Source: Enterococcus wangshanyuanii (lineage in GTDB: Bacteria; Bacillota; Bacilli; Lactobacillales; Enterococcaceae). Taken from it: DNA of 64,000 nt. Below, in pieces: positions 1 to 9,114 of the stretch. Position numbers and translations under genes: made by a program. Each line of letters begins with the position of its first letter. The stretch's first letter is position 1. Location of the stretch: the NCBI RefSeq assembly GCF_002197645.1, contig NZ_CP021874.1:682001-746000 (forward strand), read 5' to 3'. The notes under the pieces were generated by a model, which searched no databases, was not told where the DNA came from, and worked only from the letters and a program-made list of their open reading frames with translations.

Positions 1-948
1 GCAAATAACAAGTTCTTGAGCGACCCGCTCTAGTTTGCGAATTTGCTCATTTGTTAAGCTGGTTCCCATCGAGGCAACCCCGCTAGTGATCCCAGCTTGC
101 CAAGCAGCAAGTACATCCATAAAGCCTTCAAATAAGAAGACAGTATTTTCTTTGCGGATTTCTTTTCGAGCCTTATCAAAGTTAAATAAAGTATCTCTCT
201 TATTGAACAAGATCGTCTCGGGACTATTGAGATATTTCGGCATATCATCGCCCGAAAATTCTTCAGTTTTAAGAAGTCGTCCGGAAAAAGCAATAATATT
301 TCCACGATCATCATTGATCGGAAACATCACACGCTGATAAAAACGATCTAAAAATTCACCGTTATCCCGCTGAATAAACAGACCAGATTCTTTAAATAAT
401 TCTTCAGCTATTTGTTCATTTTGAAAAACCTGACTTAAAAAATCACGTTTTTGCGGAGCAAAACCGATCTTGAACGTTTCAATCAACTCTTTCGTCAAAC
501 CACGTTCGAGCAAATAATTTAAAGCCGGCTCGCCAATTTGTGTATTCATCAATACGTGATGGTACAGATCCGCTGCTTTTTTATGCAGTTCAATCAATTT
601 TCGATTTTGGATACTTTCAGTCGTGTCCCCATCATAAGAAGTATTCCAATCAATGGAAACAGGAATCTGTTCAAGCTCTGCAACTCTTTTGACTGATTCG
701 GGGAAGCTGATCCCTTCGATTTCCTGCAGAAAATTAAAAACAGTTCCACCTTTTCCGCAGCCAAAACAGTGAAATATCTGCTTGTCTTCTGCTACCGAAA
801 ATGAAGGGGAACGTTCTTCGTGGAACGGACATAGACCCATATAGTTCTTGCCGGATTTTTTCAATTGAACATACTGTCCAACAACATCAACAATATTTGT
901 TCGTTGCCTTACTTCCTCGATCACTTCTTGAGGAATTCGTTGTGCCAC
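1..948 (-). CDS. dnaG: DNA primase, N-terminal 316 residues (3' end beyond the window)
   Basis: Primase that lays RNA primers for DnaB-coupled lagging-strand synthesis. I read the product by translating the minus strand. It begins with GTG at 948, preceded by an AGGAGGTG ribosome site, and gives MAQRIPQEVIEEVR. The CHC2 zinc finger is complete (C40, H43, C61, C64, within CPFHEERSPSF and HCFGCGKGG). The Toprim core starts near residue 255 with the EGFMD motif and the window ends inside it, so the helicase-interaction domain is not seen. In Firmicutes the sigma-factor gene rpoD/sigA normally follows, which would lie left of the window. Identification is secure. Confidence 0.97.
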   Translation of the reverse strand, partial: MAQRIPQEVIEEVRQRTNIVDVVGQYVQLKKSGKNYMGLCPFHEERSPSFSVAEDKQIFHCFGCGKGGTVFNFLQEIEGISFPESVKRVAELEQIPVSIDWNTSYDGDTTESIQNRKLIELHKKAADLYHHVLMNTQIGEPALNYLLERGLTKELIETFKIGFAPQKRDFLSQVFQNEQIAEELFKESGLFIQRDNGEFLDRFYQRVMFPINDDRGNIIAFSGRLLKTEEFSGDDMPKYLNSPETILFNKRDTLFNFDKARKEIRKENTVFLFEGFMDVLAAWQAGITSGVASMGTSLTNEQIRKLERVAQELVIC

Positions 949-1004
949 TGTTCTCACCTCCTAAAAAAAGCTAAAAGCTAATTCACGTGATAGTCAGTAA
1001 AAAA

Positions 1005-1023
1005 GCACTGAAGCCTTCAGCGC
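1005..1023 (-). terminator. terminator-like hairpin in the dnaG leader
   Basis: On the minus strand an 8-bp stem (GCGCTGAA / TTCAGTGC, one G-U pair) with a 3-nt loop is followed by six T. It lies between the apparent dnaG promoter and the dnaG start, so it would be transcribed in the leader and could act as an attenuator. Structure seen; function inferred. Confidence 0.55.
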
Positions 1024-1054
1024 GATTTCCAAAAGACACAATTACACATGGTTC

Positions 1055-1082
1055 ATTGTATCACATTCAGCATTATTTTCAA
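1055..1082 (-). promoter_or_regulatory. putative dnaG promoter
   Basis: Minus-strand TTGAAA (1077-1082) and TACAAT (1055-1060) are separated by 16 bp, a good sigma-A match about 105 bp upstream of the dnaG GTG. Confidence 0.55.
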
Positions 1083-1174
1083 GTAAATTGCACTTTTATT
1101 TTCTTCTCGAAAAAATGATATTAATTAGTTTACATAAAATAAATATGGTTATTTGTAATAGTGCATACAAAAGA

Positions 1175-1204
1175 AGAAAACAGATGACGAACCATCTGTT
1201 TTCT
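1175..1204 (-). terminator. terminator after the SPFH gene
   Basis: A 12-bp perfect stem (AGAAAACAGATG / CATCTGTTTTCT) with a 6-nt loop lies just past the SPFH stop codon. On the minus strand it runs into a T-rich stretch. Confidence 0.75.
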
Positions 1205-1233
1205 CTCTCAATTAAACTCGTCGCTTTTTAGAG

Positions 1234-2202
1234 CTATTGATTCACTTGATCTTTATTATCTTGTGCTGTCCACAGTTCTTTGACAACAGGGATATTGCCC
1301 AATTCAGTCATATTGCTTGGTAAAATGACTGTGTTTGTCTCGCTTTTAACCACTTGTTTAAACGCTTCTATGCCCAGATAAGCTAGCGCCTGATCATTTA
1401 AATCGCTGTCTTTGATTGCCTGATTTAGAGCTAAAATTCTTTGTCTCTCAGCTTCAGTTGTAATTCGAATTTTTTCTGCTTCTGCATTTGCATCGATTTT
1501 AGTTCTTTCTGCGCGAGCCTCAGCGTCGATTTTAGTCTGTTTTGCTCGGGCTTCTGCATCGATTTGCATTTGAGATGCATTGGCTTCGGAGTCCAAAATG
1601 ATCGATTGTTTTCGACCTTCCGAAATCGTGATCGTTGATTCTTTATCTCTGCTTGCTGTGATCAATTTATTCATTGAATTAACGATTTCATCAGAAACAG
1701 AGATTTCACCGATATTGATTCGGTCAATCGATAAACCGTACCCGGCAGTAATATCTTTCACACTTTCAAACAGGCTGACATTGATTTCTTCGGTACCGTT
1801 AAGCACCTCATTCAAATCCATTTTCCCGATGATGCCGCGTAGATTTGATTGACAATCTTGAATCATCGATGTAACAGAATCTTCATTGTCATAAACAAAC
1901 GCACGAACATCCGTTACATGATATTTGATTGCTTCATCAACTTCTACGATAACATTATCTCTTGTAATCACGCTTTGAGATTCAATCTCTAAAGGCGTTT
2001 GCTTTAATGACACTCTGCCTCTAACTTTATAGAGCACTGGAATCAAAAAATGAAGACCGGGATCGATTGTTTTAACATATTTTCCGAAACTTTCAACGAT
2101 TTTTACTTCTCCTTGTTGAACAATGATGACCATTTTCGACACAAGAATTAGAATTAAAACTAAAACGATAATAAAAATAAAAATATTAAGGATTATCAAC
2201 AT
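1234..2202 (-). CDS. SPFH/Band 7 (stomatin-like) membrane protein
   Basis: Membrane-microdomain scaffold of the stomatin/prohibitin superfamily, 322 residues. One N-terminal transmembrane helix (about residues 2-22) is followed by the SPFH domain (about 25-190; FGKYVKTIDPGLHFLIPVLY is typical of the QmcA/HflC type). Next comes an Ala/Glu/Arg-rich coiled coil (about 205-265) built of near-repeats of the type DAEARAKQTKI, and a short C-terminal tail. Its start overlaps the end of the NfeD-like gene by 17 bp, so the two are probably translationally coupled. SPFH proteins with NfeD partners oligomerise at the membrane. The specific role here is not predictable. Confidence 0.9.
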   Translation of the reverse strand: MLIILNIFIFIIVLVLILILVSKMVIIVQQGEVKIVESFGKYVKTIDPGLHFLIPVLYKVRGRVSLKQTPLEIESQSVITRDNVIVEVDEAIKYHVTDVRAFVYDNEDSVTSMIQDCQSNLRGIIGKMDLNEVLNGTEEINVSLFESVKDITAGYGLSIDRINIGEISVSDEIVNSMNKLITASRDKESTITISEGRKQSIILDSEANASQMQIDAEARAKQTKIDAEARAERTKIDANAEAEKIRITTEAERQRILALNQAIKDSDLNDQALAYLGIEAFKQVVKSETNTVILPSNMTELGNIPVVKELWTAQDNKDQVNQ

Positions 2203-2419
2203 AATTCACATCACTTTCAAATAAATAATTATTTACAGTTACAAATAATTCAGTACTAGAAAAATCAACGACTTCCAACATTGCACCCTTTTCAGGAATG
2301 CCGTTGATTACACGATACATATAAGGACTACCGTAGATGCGAATCACGCCATTAAAATTATCTGTTGAAGATCGAAAACACTTTCCAATCGTTTTACGCA
2401 TTTGATATTCACCACTCAC
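2186..2419 (-). CDS. small NfeD-like OB-fold protein
   Basis: A 77-residue protein with no transmembrane segment. The centre (NGVIRIYGSPYMYRVINGIP then KGAMLEVVDFSSTELFVTV) fits the NfeD C-terminal OB-fold pattern: a G-x-I/V-x-I strand, an N-G-x-P-x-K-G turn and a terminal L-x-V strand. Such domains are usually encoded immediately upstream of SPFH genes, as here, but most family members also carry membrane helices, so this is a minimal stand-alone form. The start is GTG at 2419 behind AAGGAGGGG. Only 29 bp separate it from the P-type ATPase stop, so the three genes may be one transcript. The family call rests on pattern and context only. Confidence 0.7.
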   Translation of the reverse strand: MSGEYQMRKTIGKCFRSSTDNFNGVIRIYGSPYMYRVINGIPEKGAMLEVVDFSSTELFVTVNNYLFESDVNYVDNP

Positions 2420-2448
2420 AAGTACCCCTCCTTATTTTTCATTCACTT

Positions 2449-4785
2449 TTAAAGCTCTTTGATTGTTTTCCCTGCGCGCTTCATTTGGACAAGCCCAATC
2501 AATAACCGAACAACAATATTAATCACCATCATCACAGCAAAAATCGGTAACGTTTGGCTTGTTAAGAAACCAACTTCTAAAATATGATGGAACAACATCG
2601 CCGCAACATAAATACCGCCAATTGTCGTTACTGCAAGGAAAATCCGCAATGGATTAAACGGTAGACATGCCCTGACAACAGCCATACAGCTAATACCGAT
2701 CAACAGATAATACATCAATGTCGTCGTTTCCATTTGAGCGAACTCTTGTCCTTTACCAATGAGATAAACAGCCACGATATTCAAAACAACTAGAACCGCA
2801 TTTATTGAAGCATTTCGTAACGCTGTAGGTAAAAACTTACCCTTGACCTTGCGTTTATCCCCTTCAAATGAAAGGAAGAACGCTGGATAGCCTTCAATAG
2901 CCAAATCGATCAACGTGATTTGGATCGGAATAAATGGAAATGCAATTGCTGTGAACATACAAATCATCGATAAAATAAATGAATAGATCGTTTTGATGAA
3001 AAAGATACTGGCAACTTTCGTGACATTATTGACCACGCGTCTACCTTCAAATAAAACTTCCGGTAACGTTGTAAAATCAGAATCCAATAAGACCAAATTA
3101 GAAATTTGTCTGGTCGCACCGTCTCCTTCAGCCATCGCGATACTACAATCTGCTTCACGTAAAGCTAGAACATCGTTTACACCGTCTCCTGTCATTGCTA
3201 CAACGTGATCATGATCTTTTAATTCACGAACGATCGTCCGTTTTTGCTGAGGCGTCACTCGGCCGAACACCGTATATTCATGAACTGCTTTGCGAACCTC
3301 TGCTTCTGTTTCCATCGTGGATAAATCAATATATGACTCATATCCAAACAAACCAGCACGACGAGCGATATTAGAAACGGTCACTGGATTATCTCCAGAA
3401 ATGACTTTTAGATCGATTCCTTCTTCACGTAAATAAGCCAACGTTTCATTCGCATTTTGACGAATCGGATCATCGATTTCTAATACAGCTAACGGCTCTA
3501 AATAAGGCATCTCTTGTTCATCTAAACGCGTATTCCCAGCGATTCCAAGCATCAACACTCGATACCCGTTTTCTTGCGCATCCAAAACTTCCTTAGGTAA
3601 GCGCTCCGCAGAAAATAATTTTTCCGGTGCACCAAGGTATACTGTCCCAAGCTCAGTAAAGTCGATTGCTCCCCATTTTCTTTCAGAAGAAAATGGTAAC
3701 GTCTGCTCAGCACCATAACGGTTCGATAATTCAAAATACTCTCGAATCGCTTGCATCGTGATATTGTTATCAGTACTTTCAGCTAAATAACTACCGATTA
3801 CTTGCGGAAAGTTCTCGTGATAATCGGCATGAAGCACAGTCACTTTTTGAACTTTCATTTTCCCTTCGGTAATTGTCCCAGTTTTATCTAAACATAAGGT
3901 ATCTACATGAGCTAATGTTTCGATCGAATACATATCCTGAACTAAGATACGTTTTTTAGCTAGTTTCACGACACCTGTTGTCAACGCAATACTAATTAAC
4001 AGAACCAGCCCTTTTGGCAGCATCCCTAATAAAGCTGCAGCTGAAGCAACCACAGAACCTTTTAATCCAGCATCTCTGATCATGAAGCCTTCTAAAAATA
4101 AAATGACCCCTAAAGGAATAATAACTAAACTTGTAAATTTTGATACTTTTCGAATTGAATTCACTAACTCAGATTGAATAGGTTTATGAACTTTTGCTTC
4201 TGCTGTAATTTTGACTGCATAGTTTTCGGCACCTACATGAATAACTTTTGCATAAGCTTGTCCACTCGCTAAAAAGCTACCAGAAAGAAGGATATCTCCT
4301 TGCACTTTTTCGATCAAATCAGATTCCCCAGTCAGTAAGGCCTCATTTGCTTCAACTTTGCCTTCGATCACTTCTAAATCAGAAGGAACCTGTTCCCCTG
4401 CAGCGATCACAACGATATCGTCCATCACTAATTCTTTGGTGTCGATCTCGATTTCTTTGCCATCACGTACAACATGCACACTTTCTTTAGCAACAATCGA
4501 TAACTTTTGTACTAAATTTCTGGCATGGATCTCTTGATAGATCCCCATTCCCATATTGACCAAAATGATTGCCAGAAAGGCCAAATTAGAATATGCGCCA
4601 ACAAAAAATAAACAAATCGCAATCGCAAAGTTTAAAAAATTAAACAAGGTCATTACATTATCGTAAATAATATCTTTCGTTGATTTAGCTACATTTTCTT
4701 CATAATCATTTTGAAGACCTTGTTTCTTTCGCTCTTCTACCTCCGATTGAGTTAGGCCTTGTTTTATATCAAACTTATTTGTCAT
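2449..4785 (-). CDS. cation-translocating P-type ATPase (CtpE-like)
   Basis: Integral-membrane P-type pump of 778 residues. Actuator motif TGES is at 152-155, the phosphorylation loop DKTGTITEG begins at D300, and the hinge TGDGVNDVLALREAD is in the P domain. Two helices precede the actuator, two follow it, and about six come at the C-terminus. The arrangement and the M4-to-DKTG spacer resemble the CtpE-like bacterial pumps, for which calcium transport has been reported in mycobacteria. The M4 motif reads PKGL (257-260) instead of the usual PEGL of Ca/Na/K pumps, so ion choice is uncertain. It lies 29 bp upstream of the NfeD-like/SPFH pair. The ribosome site is GGGAAAC, 7 nt before the ATG. 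Confidence 0.9.
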   Translation of the reverse strand: MTNKFDIKQGLTQSEVEERKKQGLQNDYEENVAKSTKDIIYDNVMTLFNFLNFAIAICLFFVGAYSNLAFLAIILVNMGMGIYQEIHARNLVQKLSIVAKESVHVVRDGKEIEIDTKELVMDDIVVIAAGEQVPSDLEVIEGKVEANEALLTGESDLIEKVQGDILLSGSFLASGQAYAKVIHVGAENYAVKITAEAKVHKPIQSELVNSIRKVSKFTSLVIIPLGVILFLEGFMIRDAGLKGSVVASAAALLGMLPKGLVLLISIALTTGVVKLAKKRILVQDMYSIETLAHVDTLCLDKTGTITEGKMKVQKVTVLHADYHENFPQVIGSYLAESTDNNITMQAIREYFELSNRYGAEQTLPFSSERKWGAIDFTELGTVYLGAPEKLFSAERLPKEVLDAQENGYRVLMLGIAGNTRLDEQEMPYLEPLAVLEIDDPIRQNANETLAYLREEGIDLKVISGDNPVTVSNIARRAGLFGYESYIDLSTMETEAEVRKAVHEYTVFGRVTPQQKRTIVRELKDHDHVVAMTGDGVNDVLALREADCSIAMAEGDGATRQISNLVLLDSDFTTLPEVLFEGRRVVNNVTKVASIFFIKTIYSFILSMICMFTAIAFPFIPIQITLIDLAIEGYPAFFLSFEGDKRKVKGKFLPTALRNASINAVLVVLNIVAVYLIGKGQEFAQMETTTLMYYLLIGISCMAVVRACLPFNPLRIFLAVTTIGGIYVAAMLFHHILEVGFLTSQTLPIFAVMMVINIVVRLLIGLVQMKRAGKTIKEL

Positions 4786-4862
4786 GAAATTGTTTCCCTA
4801 CTTTCTCCTTGTTAAAGATACACCTTCTCTAGTTTACTTGTTAATAGAAAGAACTTCAAGAA

Positions 4863-4911
4863 AATCCTTGAGAATTCGCATAATTTCAATAGACGATTAT
4901 TCTCAAGGATT
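4863..4911 (-). terminator. terminator after the lysozyme-like gene
   Basis: Inverted repeat AATCCTTGAGAAT / ATTCTCAAGGATT (13 bp, 23-nt loop) begins 7 bp past the stop of the minus-strand gene ending at 4918 and is followed by a TTTTC stretch. Confidence 0.6.
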
Positions 4912-4917
4912 ATTTAC

Positions 4918-5547
4918 TTATTTGAGCCATTTGATAAATTGCAAATTCATCTTAACAATATCTGCATAAAACATGTTTCCACCATTACGATATAAAAAAC
5001 CACCGTTATGAAAAACTGCCTGCGGCCGATAATAACGATACATTTTCTGCTCGTCATTTCCTAATAAAGGAGCCAAAACATCTCTTGAATACTCTTCAGC
5101 TAAACGAACCGTATTTTTGCCTCCGCGTTCTTTAACAAATTCAATATAATCCAAACCAAAATTATAAGCCTGAACCGCAGTCCACTGATCACAGCCTGCT
5201 GCTTCTGCCTTTTCAATGGACTGAGCCAAGTAAGCAACACCAGCGTCGATGCTTTCTTTTGATGTGCCGATCATATGTCGTTGACCATAGACACTCTCAC
5301 TGCTTTGCATCAAGTCATCCGCTCTACCTTTAGATTCTGTGTAGATAATTGCTAAAATAACATCCTTATATTCAGGAATGTGATTCTCTTTTACGGCTTG
5401 TTCTACTTCGTCTTCAAAGGTCATCACATGTTTAACATTTTTACGAATATCATAGCCAAGATAAACCGCTAAAATAATCAATAGTAATAGCATTAATAAT
5501 AATACTCTTTTAAATAATCTCGCCAATTTGCCCATCATATCATCCAA
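4918..5547 (-). CDS. lysozyme-like lytic transglycosylase, membrane-anchored (PvaA type)
   Basis: A 209-residue protein with an N-terminal membrane anchor (about residues 13-30, very Leu-rich) and an extracytoplasmic lysozyme-like domain. The stretch VILAIIYTESKGRADDLMQS carries the probable catalytic glutamate (E in TESKG), followed by a Q-S-S-E-S segment and GVAYLAQSIEKA. This matches the pneumococcal vaccine antigen A / lysozyme_like family that cleaves peptidoglycan glycan strands. The gene stands alone with its own terminator. Substrate and role (cell separation or wall remodelling) are inferred from the family. Confidence 0.85.
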   Translation of the reverse strand: MDDMMGKLARLFKRVLLLMLLLLIILAVYLGYDIRKNVKHVMTFEDEVEQAVKENHIPEYKDVILAIIYTESKGRADDLMQSSESVYGQRHMIGTSKESIDAGVAYLAQSIEKAEAAGCDQWTAVQAYNFGLDYIEFVKERGGKNTVRLAEEYSRDVLAPLLGNDEQKMYRYYRPQAVFHNGGFLYRNGGNMFYADIVKMNLQFIKWLK

Positions 5548-5707
5548 ACTTTTTTAAGTTAGTACTTATCATACGTTATTCTAAAAAAAAAATCTAAATA
5601 AATGCTGATTCTTTATTATTCTTTAATAAAACGTGACTAGATAATTGCCTTTTCGGTTTAAAAACGAGTCAAAAACCGATATACTAAAGACGACAGGTGG
5701 GAATAAA

Positions 5708-6427
5708 ATGAAACGAGAAAAAAGAGTAGTATTAACAGCGGATTACAGTCAAATTTATTACGAAATTTGCGGCACTGGCTTCCCTCTATTCCTTCTTCAC
5801 GGTAATGGCGGAAGCGGAAAATATTTTGAGAAACAATTACCTGAATTCAGTCAGCATTTTAAAGTGATCACCGTAGACAGTCGCGGACATGGACATTCTA
5901 CCAATCAAAGCTCTATCTTGTCATTTGACCAGATGGCGGAAGATTTATACTTGATCATGAAACAGGAGCACATTCAACAAGCGGATTTTGTTGGCTTCAG
6001 CGATGGCGCAAATGTTGCAATGGTCTTCACTAAAAACTACCCCAAAGCCGTTCATCGGCTTGTTTTAAACGCTGGAAACACAACTGTTTCAGGAGTCAAG
6101 CCCTTTTTTAGAGCATTAACGGAATTGGAATATTTGCTAATACGCTTAGCTGCAGTTGCCAGTGAAAAAGCAAAAAACTATTTGCCCATTATTCAGTTGA
6201 TGCGAAAAAATATCGATGTCTCAACAAATGATTTAAGGCGATTTACAGTTAAGACATTAGTCATTGTTGGAAAATACGATGTGATCAAACGGGTTCACTC
6301 GATATATCTGGCAAAAAATATTCCGAATGCTTCATTTGTTTTAGTGCCGAGTCAAGGACACTCTTTTGCAAAAAAGAATCCGGATTTATTTAATCAAGAA
6401 GTGCTCTCATTTTTATTAGAAAAGTAG
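5708..6427 (+). CDS. alpha/beta-fold hydrolase
   Basis: A cytoplasmic hydrolase of 239 residues. Visible motifs are the oxyanion strand FLLHGNGGSG (28-37), the VDSRGHGHS loop (56-64), the nucleophile elbow GFSDG with S98, and the C-terminal histidine in SQGHSF. The start at 5708 is preferred because GGTGGG lies 6-7 nt upstream; an in-frame start at 5645 has no ribosome site. The mprF ribosome site overlaps its stop codon, so the two are coupled. A hydrolase directly upstream of mprF suggests a lipid- or envelope-related substrate, but nothing in the sequence proves it. Confidence 0.88.
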   Translation: MKREKRVVLTADYSQIYYEICGTGFPLFLLHGNGGSGKYFEKQLPEFSQHFKVITVDSRGHGHSTNQSSILSFDQMAEDLYLIMKQEHIQQADFVGFSDGANVAMVFTKNYPKAVHRLVLNAGNTTVSGVKPFFRALTELEYLLIRLAAVASEKAKNYLPIIQLMRKNIDVSTNDLRRFTVKTLVIVGKYDVIKRVHSIYLAKNIPNASFVLVPSQGHSFAKKNPDLFNQEVLSFLLEK

Positions 6428-6436
6428 GTGTATTTA

Positions 6437-9025
6437 GTGAAAAAAATGCTTCAATGGTTCAAAGAACGAACCGGTTATTTTAAAATAATTTTTATTTTTT
6501 CAGTTATTCTGATCATCTTGCGCGAACTTCTTACGATCAGTAAGACTATTTCATTCAATCAATTAGGAGTTATCTTTCAAGACATCCCACTTTGGAAGAT
6601 TGCCTTGATGCTTCTTATTGGATTAATTTCTGTACTGCCGATGCTAGGTTACGATGTAATTCTCAACAGGATCTTAGGGCAACATCCTAAAAAACGCTTT
6701 TTATTTGAAAGTAGCTGGATGATCAATACGATCAATAACATTGCCGGCTTCGGCGGATTGATCAGTATCGGTCTGCGTTCTGAATTCTACGGCAGAGAAA
6801 AAGATGGTAAAAAAGTGGTTCAGGCTCTTTCGAAGATTTTACTTTTTTTGATGTCTGGTCTTTCGATTTATAGTCTTATTTCATTTTTACTAGTGACACT
6901 TGGCCATACAAACGATTATATCCAGCAATACTGGGTTTGGTTAATTGGCGGCAGCTTGTATTTTCCAATTGTACTACTCGTTAGTTTTTTAAAAAAAGAC
7001 AACTATATTGGTGATATCGACAAAAAAACACGTGCTGGTTTGATCCTAACCTCTTTCATGGAATGGACGGGTGTTTTAGGCAGTTTCTTATTGATCGGTC
7101 TTTTGATGGGGGTCAAAATGAATCCATTACAGATCATCCCATTATTTATTGCCGCGTCTGTTATCGGAATCATTTCGATGATCCCAGGTGAACTAGGCAG
7201 TTTTGACCTGCTGATGATTCTTGGTTTGTCTGCTCTTGGTATCTCTCGTGAAGTTGTCGTTGCTTGGATCCTGCTCTATCGACTCTTCTACTATATTATA
7301 CCGTTTCTGATCGGCATGATTTTCTTCATGAACAATTTAAGCTACTCGTTGAATAATCGATATTCTGGTATTCCCAGAGAGCTTTCAACTGAGCTGGCTC
7401 ATAAATTTGTCGTTTTCCTTATGTATTTTTCTGGAATTATGATTGTTTTATCAGCTACGATCCCTGAAGCTTTTGCAGAGTTAACTTGGCTCAAACAGCT
7501 AAACCCGCTCTCTTTTCGCATCATCACACAAGTCCCTGCAATTTTACTAGGTTTTTTACTCTTGATCACTGGCAGAGGCATTGCAGCGCGTGTGAAACGG
7601 GCATATTTCCCTACAATAGGATTGATCGTCATTACACTTGGTTATACCTTTATGAAGGATTTTAGTTGGGGTGTGATTTTATTCTTGAGTTTGCTTTTGC
7701 TTATTATTGTCTTTTCTAAGCGACAGTTATATCGAGAACAACTCGTTTATTCTTGGGAAATGATCACAGTTGATGGCGTAATTTTTCTGACGCTAACAAT
7801 TCTATATATCGTGATCGGTGTCTATAACTTACCGGCTTTCCCTCATCACAAGCACAAATTTATCTCCTTTTTCTTATTCCCGTCTGAAAAAATTTGGCTT
7901 TCAGGCTTTATCGGTATCTTATTAGTCACTTTAGTCAGTTATTTGTTCATTCGTTATCTTGAAGGAAAACGATATAAAATCGGGCTACCTTTGGACGATG
8001 AACGCGCATTATCGCTTTTGATGACCTATGGCGGAAATACAGATAGTCAATTGATTTTTCTTGGTGACAAAGATATGTACATTTATCAGAATAAGGCTCA
8101 AGAAGATACTGTTTTGATCCAATTTAAAACAATCAACAATAAGTGTATCGTCATGGGCGATCCTTCAGGAAATAAAGAGGATTTTTCTGATGCGATCGAG
8201 CAGTTTATCACTGAAGCTGATAGTTGGGGCTATTTACCTGTTTTCTATGAAGTTTCAGAAGAAAGTGTGATGTTTTTACACGAGTTTGGCTATGATTTCA
8301 TTAAAATGGGCGAAGAAGCTCACGTTGATTTACCAAGCTTTACATTATCCGGCAAAAAAATGAAAAGTGCGCGAGCTGTTATGAACCGTTTCACTAAAGA
8401 AAGCTATTCATTTGAAGTCCTGGCCCCTCCCTTTTCAAAAGAGCTGGTATCAGAGCTAAAACAAGTTTCAGATGAATGGCTGGGTAGTCGTAAAGAAAAA
8501 GGGTTTTCTCTCGGCTTTTTTAATGAAGATTACCTATCTCGCAGTCAAATCGCTGTTGCTAAAAATCAATCAGGAAAAATCATTGCTTTTGCAAATATCA
8601 TGCCGACTTATACGAAAGAAGAAGGAACGATCGATTTAATGAGATACAGCAAGGAGGCTCCTTCTGGCGTGATGGACTACCTCTTTATCTCCTTATTCCA
8701 ACATATGCAAGAAGAAGGTCTAGCCTATTTCAACTTGGGGATGGCTCCACTATCAAATGTAGGAACATCGAGAAAAAGCTTTATCCAAGAACGCGTCGCT
8801 TATCTTGTTTATGAATTTGGTTCTCGTTTTTATTCTTTCCAAGGATTACGGGATTACAAAGAAAAATATGCGACTGCCTGGATTCCGCGTTATACCCTTT
8901 ATTCAAGAGAAAGCTTTATTGCTTATGTTATGATCGCACTCTTGATCATCGACAACGCACCTGTCGAAAAACAAAAAAATGTTCACGGTATTCGTCGTAT
9001 TCTTAGAAATAGATCTCAACGTTAA
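6437..9025 (+). CDS. mprF: phosphatidylglycerol lysyltransferase / flippase MprF
   Basis: Transfers an amino acid (usually lysine) from aminoacyl-tRNA to phosphatidylglycerol and flips the product outward, lowering the surface negative charge and sensitivity to cationic peptides. The N-terminal two thirds (to about residue 520) are a polytopic membrane flippase domain. The C-terminal DUF2156 catalytic domain (about 530-845) includes LGMAPLSNVG, the RKSFI segment and an ending of the WIPRYTLY type. GTG at 6437 is preferred (AGGTG 7 nt upstream) over GTG at 6428, giving 862 residues, normal for the family. E. faecalis is known to carry two mprF paralogues; which one this matches I cannot say. 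Confidence 0.95.
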   Translation: MKKMLQWFKERTGYFKIIFIFSVILIILRELLTISKTISFNQLGVIFQDIPLWKIALMLLIGLISVLPMLGYDVILNRILGQHPKKRFLFESSWMINTINNIAGFGGLISIGLRSEFYGREKDGKKVVQALSKILLFLMSGLSIYSLISFLLVTLGHTNDYIQQYWVWLIGGSLYFPIVLLVSFLKKDNYIGDIDKKTRAGLILTSFMEWTGVLGSFLLIGLLMGVKMNPLQIIPLFIAASVIGIISMIPGELGSFDLLMILGLSALGISREVVVAWILLYRLFYYIIPFLIGMIFFMNNLSYSLNNRYSGIPRELSTELAHKFVVFLMYFSGIMIVLSATIPEAFAELTWLKQLNPLSFRIITQVPAILLGFLLLITGRGIAARVKRAYFPTIGLIVITLGYTFMKDFSWGVILFLSLLLLIIVFSKRQLYREQLVYSWEMITVDGVIFLTLTILYIVIGVYNLPAFPHHKHKFISFFLFPSEKIWLSGFIGILLVTLVSYLFIRYLEGKRYKIGLPLDDERALSLLMTYGGNTDSQLIFLGDKDMYIYQNKAQEDTVLIQFKTINNKCIVMGDPSGNKEDFSDAIEQFITEADSWGYLPVFYEVSEESVMFLHEFGYDFIKMGEEAHVDLPSFTLSGKKMKSARAVMNRFTKESYSFEVLAPPFSKELVSELKQVSDEWLGSRKEKGFSLGFFNEDYLSRSQIAVAKNQSGKIIAFANIMPTYTKEEGTIDLMRYSKEAPSGVMDYLFISLFQHMQEEGLAYFNLGMAPLSNVGTSRKSFIQERVAYLVYEFGSRFYSFQGLRDYKEKYATAWIPRYTLYSRESFIAYVMIALLIIDNAPVEKQKNVHGIRRILRNRSQR

Positions 9026-9069
9026 GACTTGGATTGCTGGAGATGCTCTATAAATTGAACTAACATTGG

Positions 9070-9108
9070 AATCAGGGACAAAACTGTTTTATAGTTTTGT
9101 CCCTGATT
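9070..9108. terminator. bidirectional terminator between mprF and the PhzF gene
   Basis: Perfect 16-bp inverted repeat (AATCAGGGACAAAACT and its complement) with a 7-nt loop, then CGTTTTT on the plus strand. It separates convergent genes and belongs to a recurrent ACAAAACT/AGTTTTGT hairpin group in this window. Confidence 0.85.
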
Positions 9109-9114
9109 CGTTTT

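Noticed and set aside
35..337. Open reading frames on the plus strand and in another minus frame over the dnaG region
   Set aside because: The minus frame encoding DnaG (zinc finger and Toprim intact) covers 1-948 with a GTG start and ribosome site; the others are shadow frames.
5645..5707. Longer N-terminus of the alpha/beta hydrolase
   Set aside because: No ribosome site; the GGTGGG before ATG 5708 defines the start.
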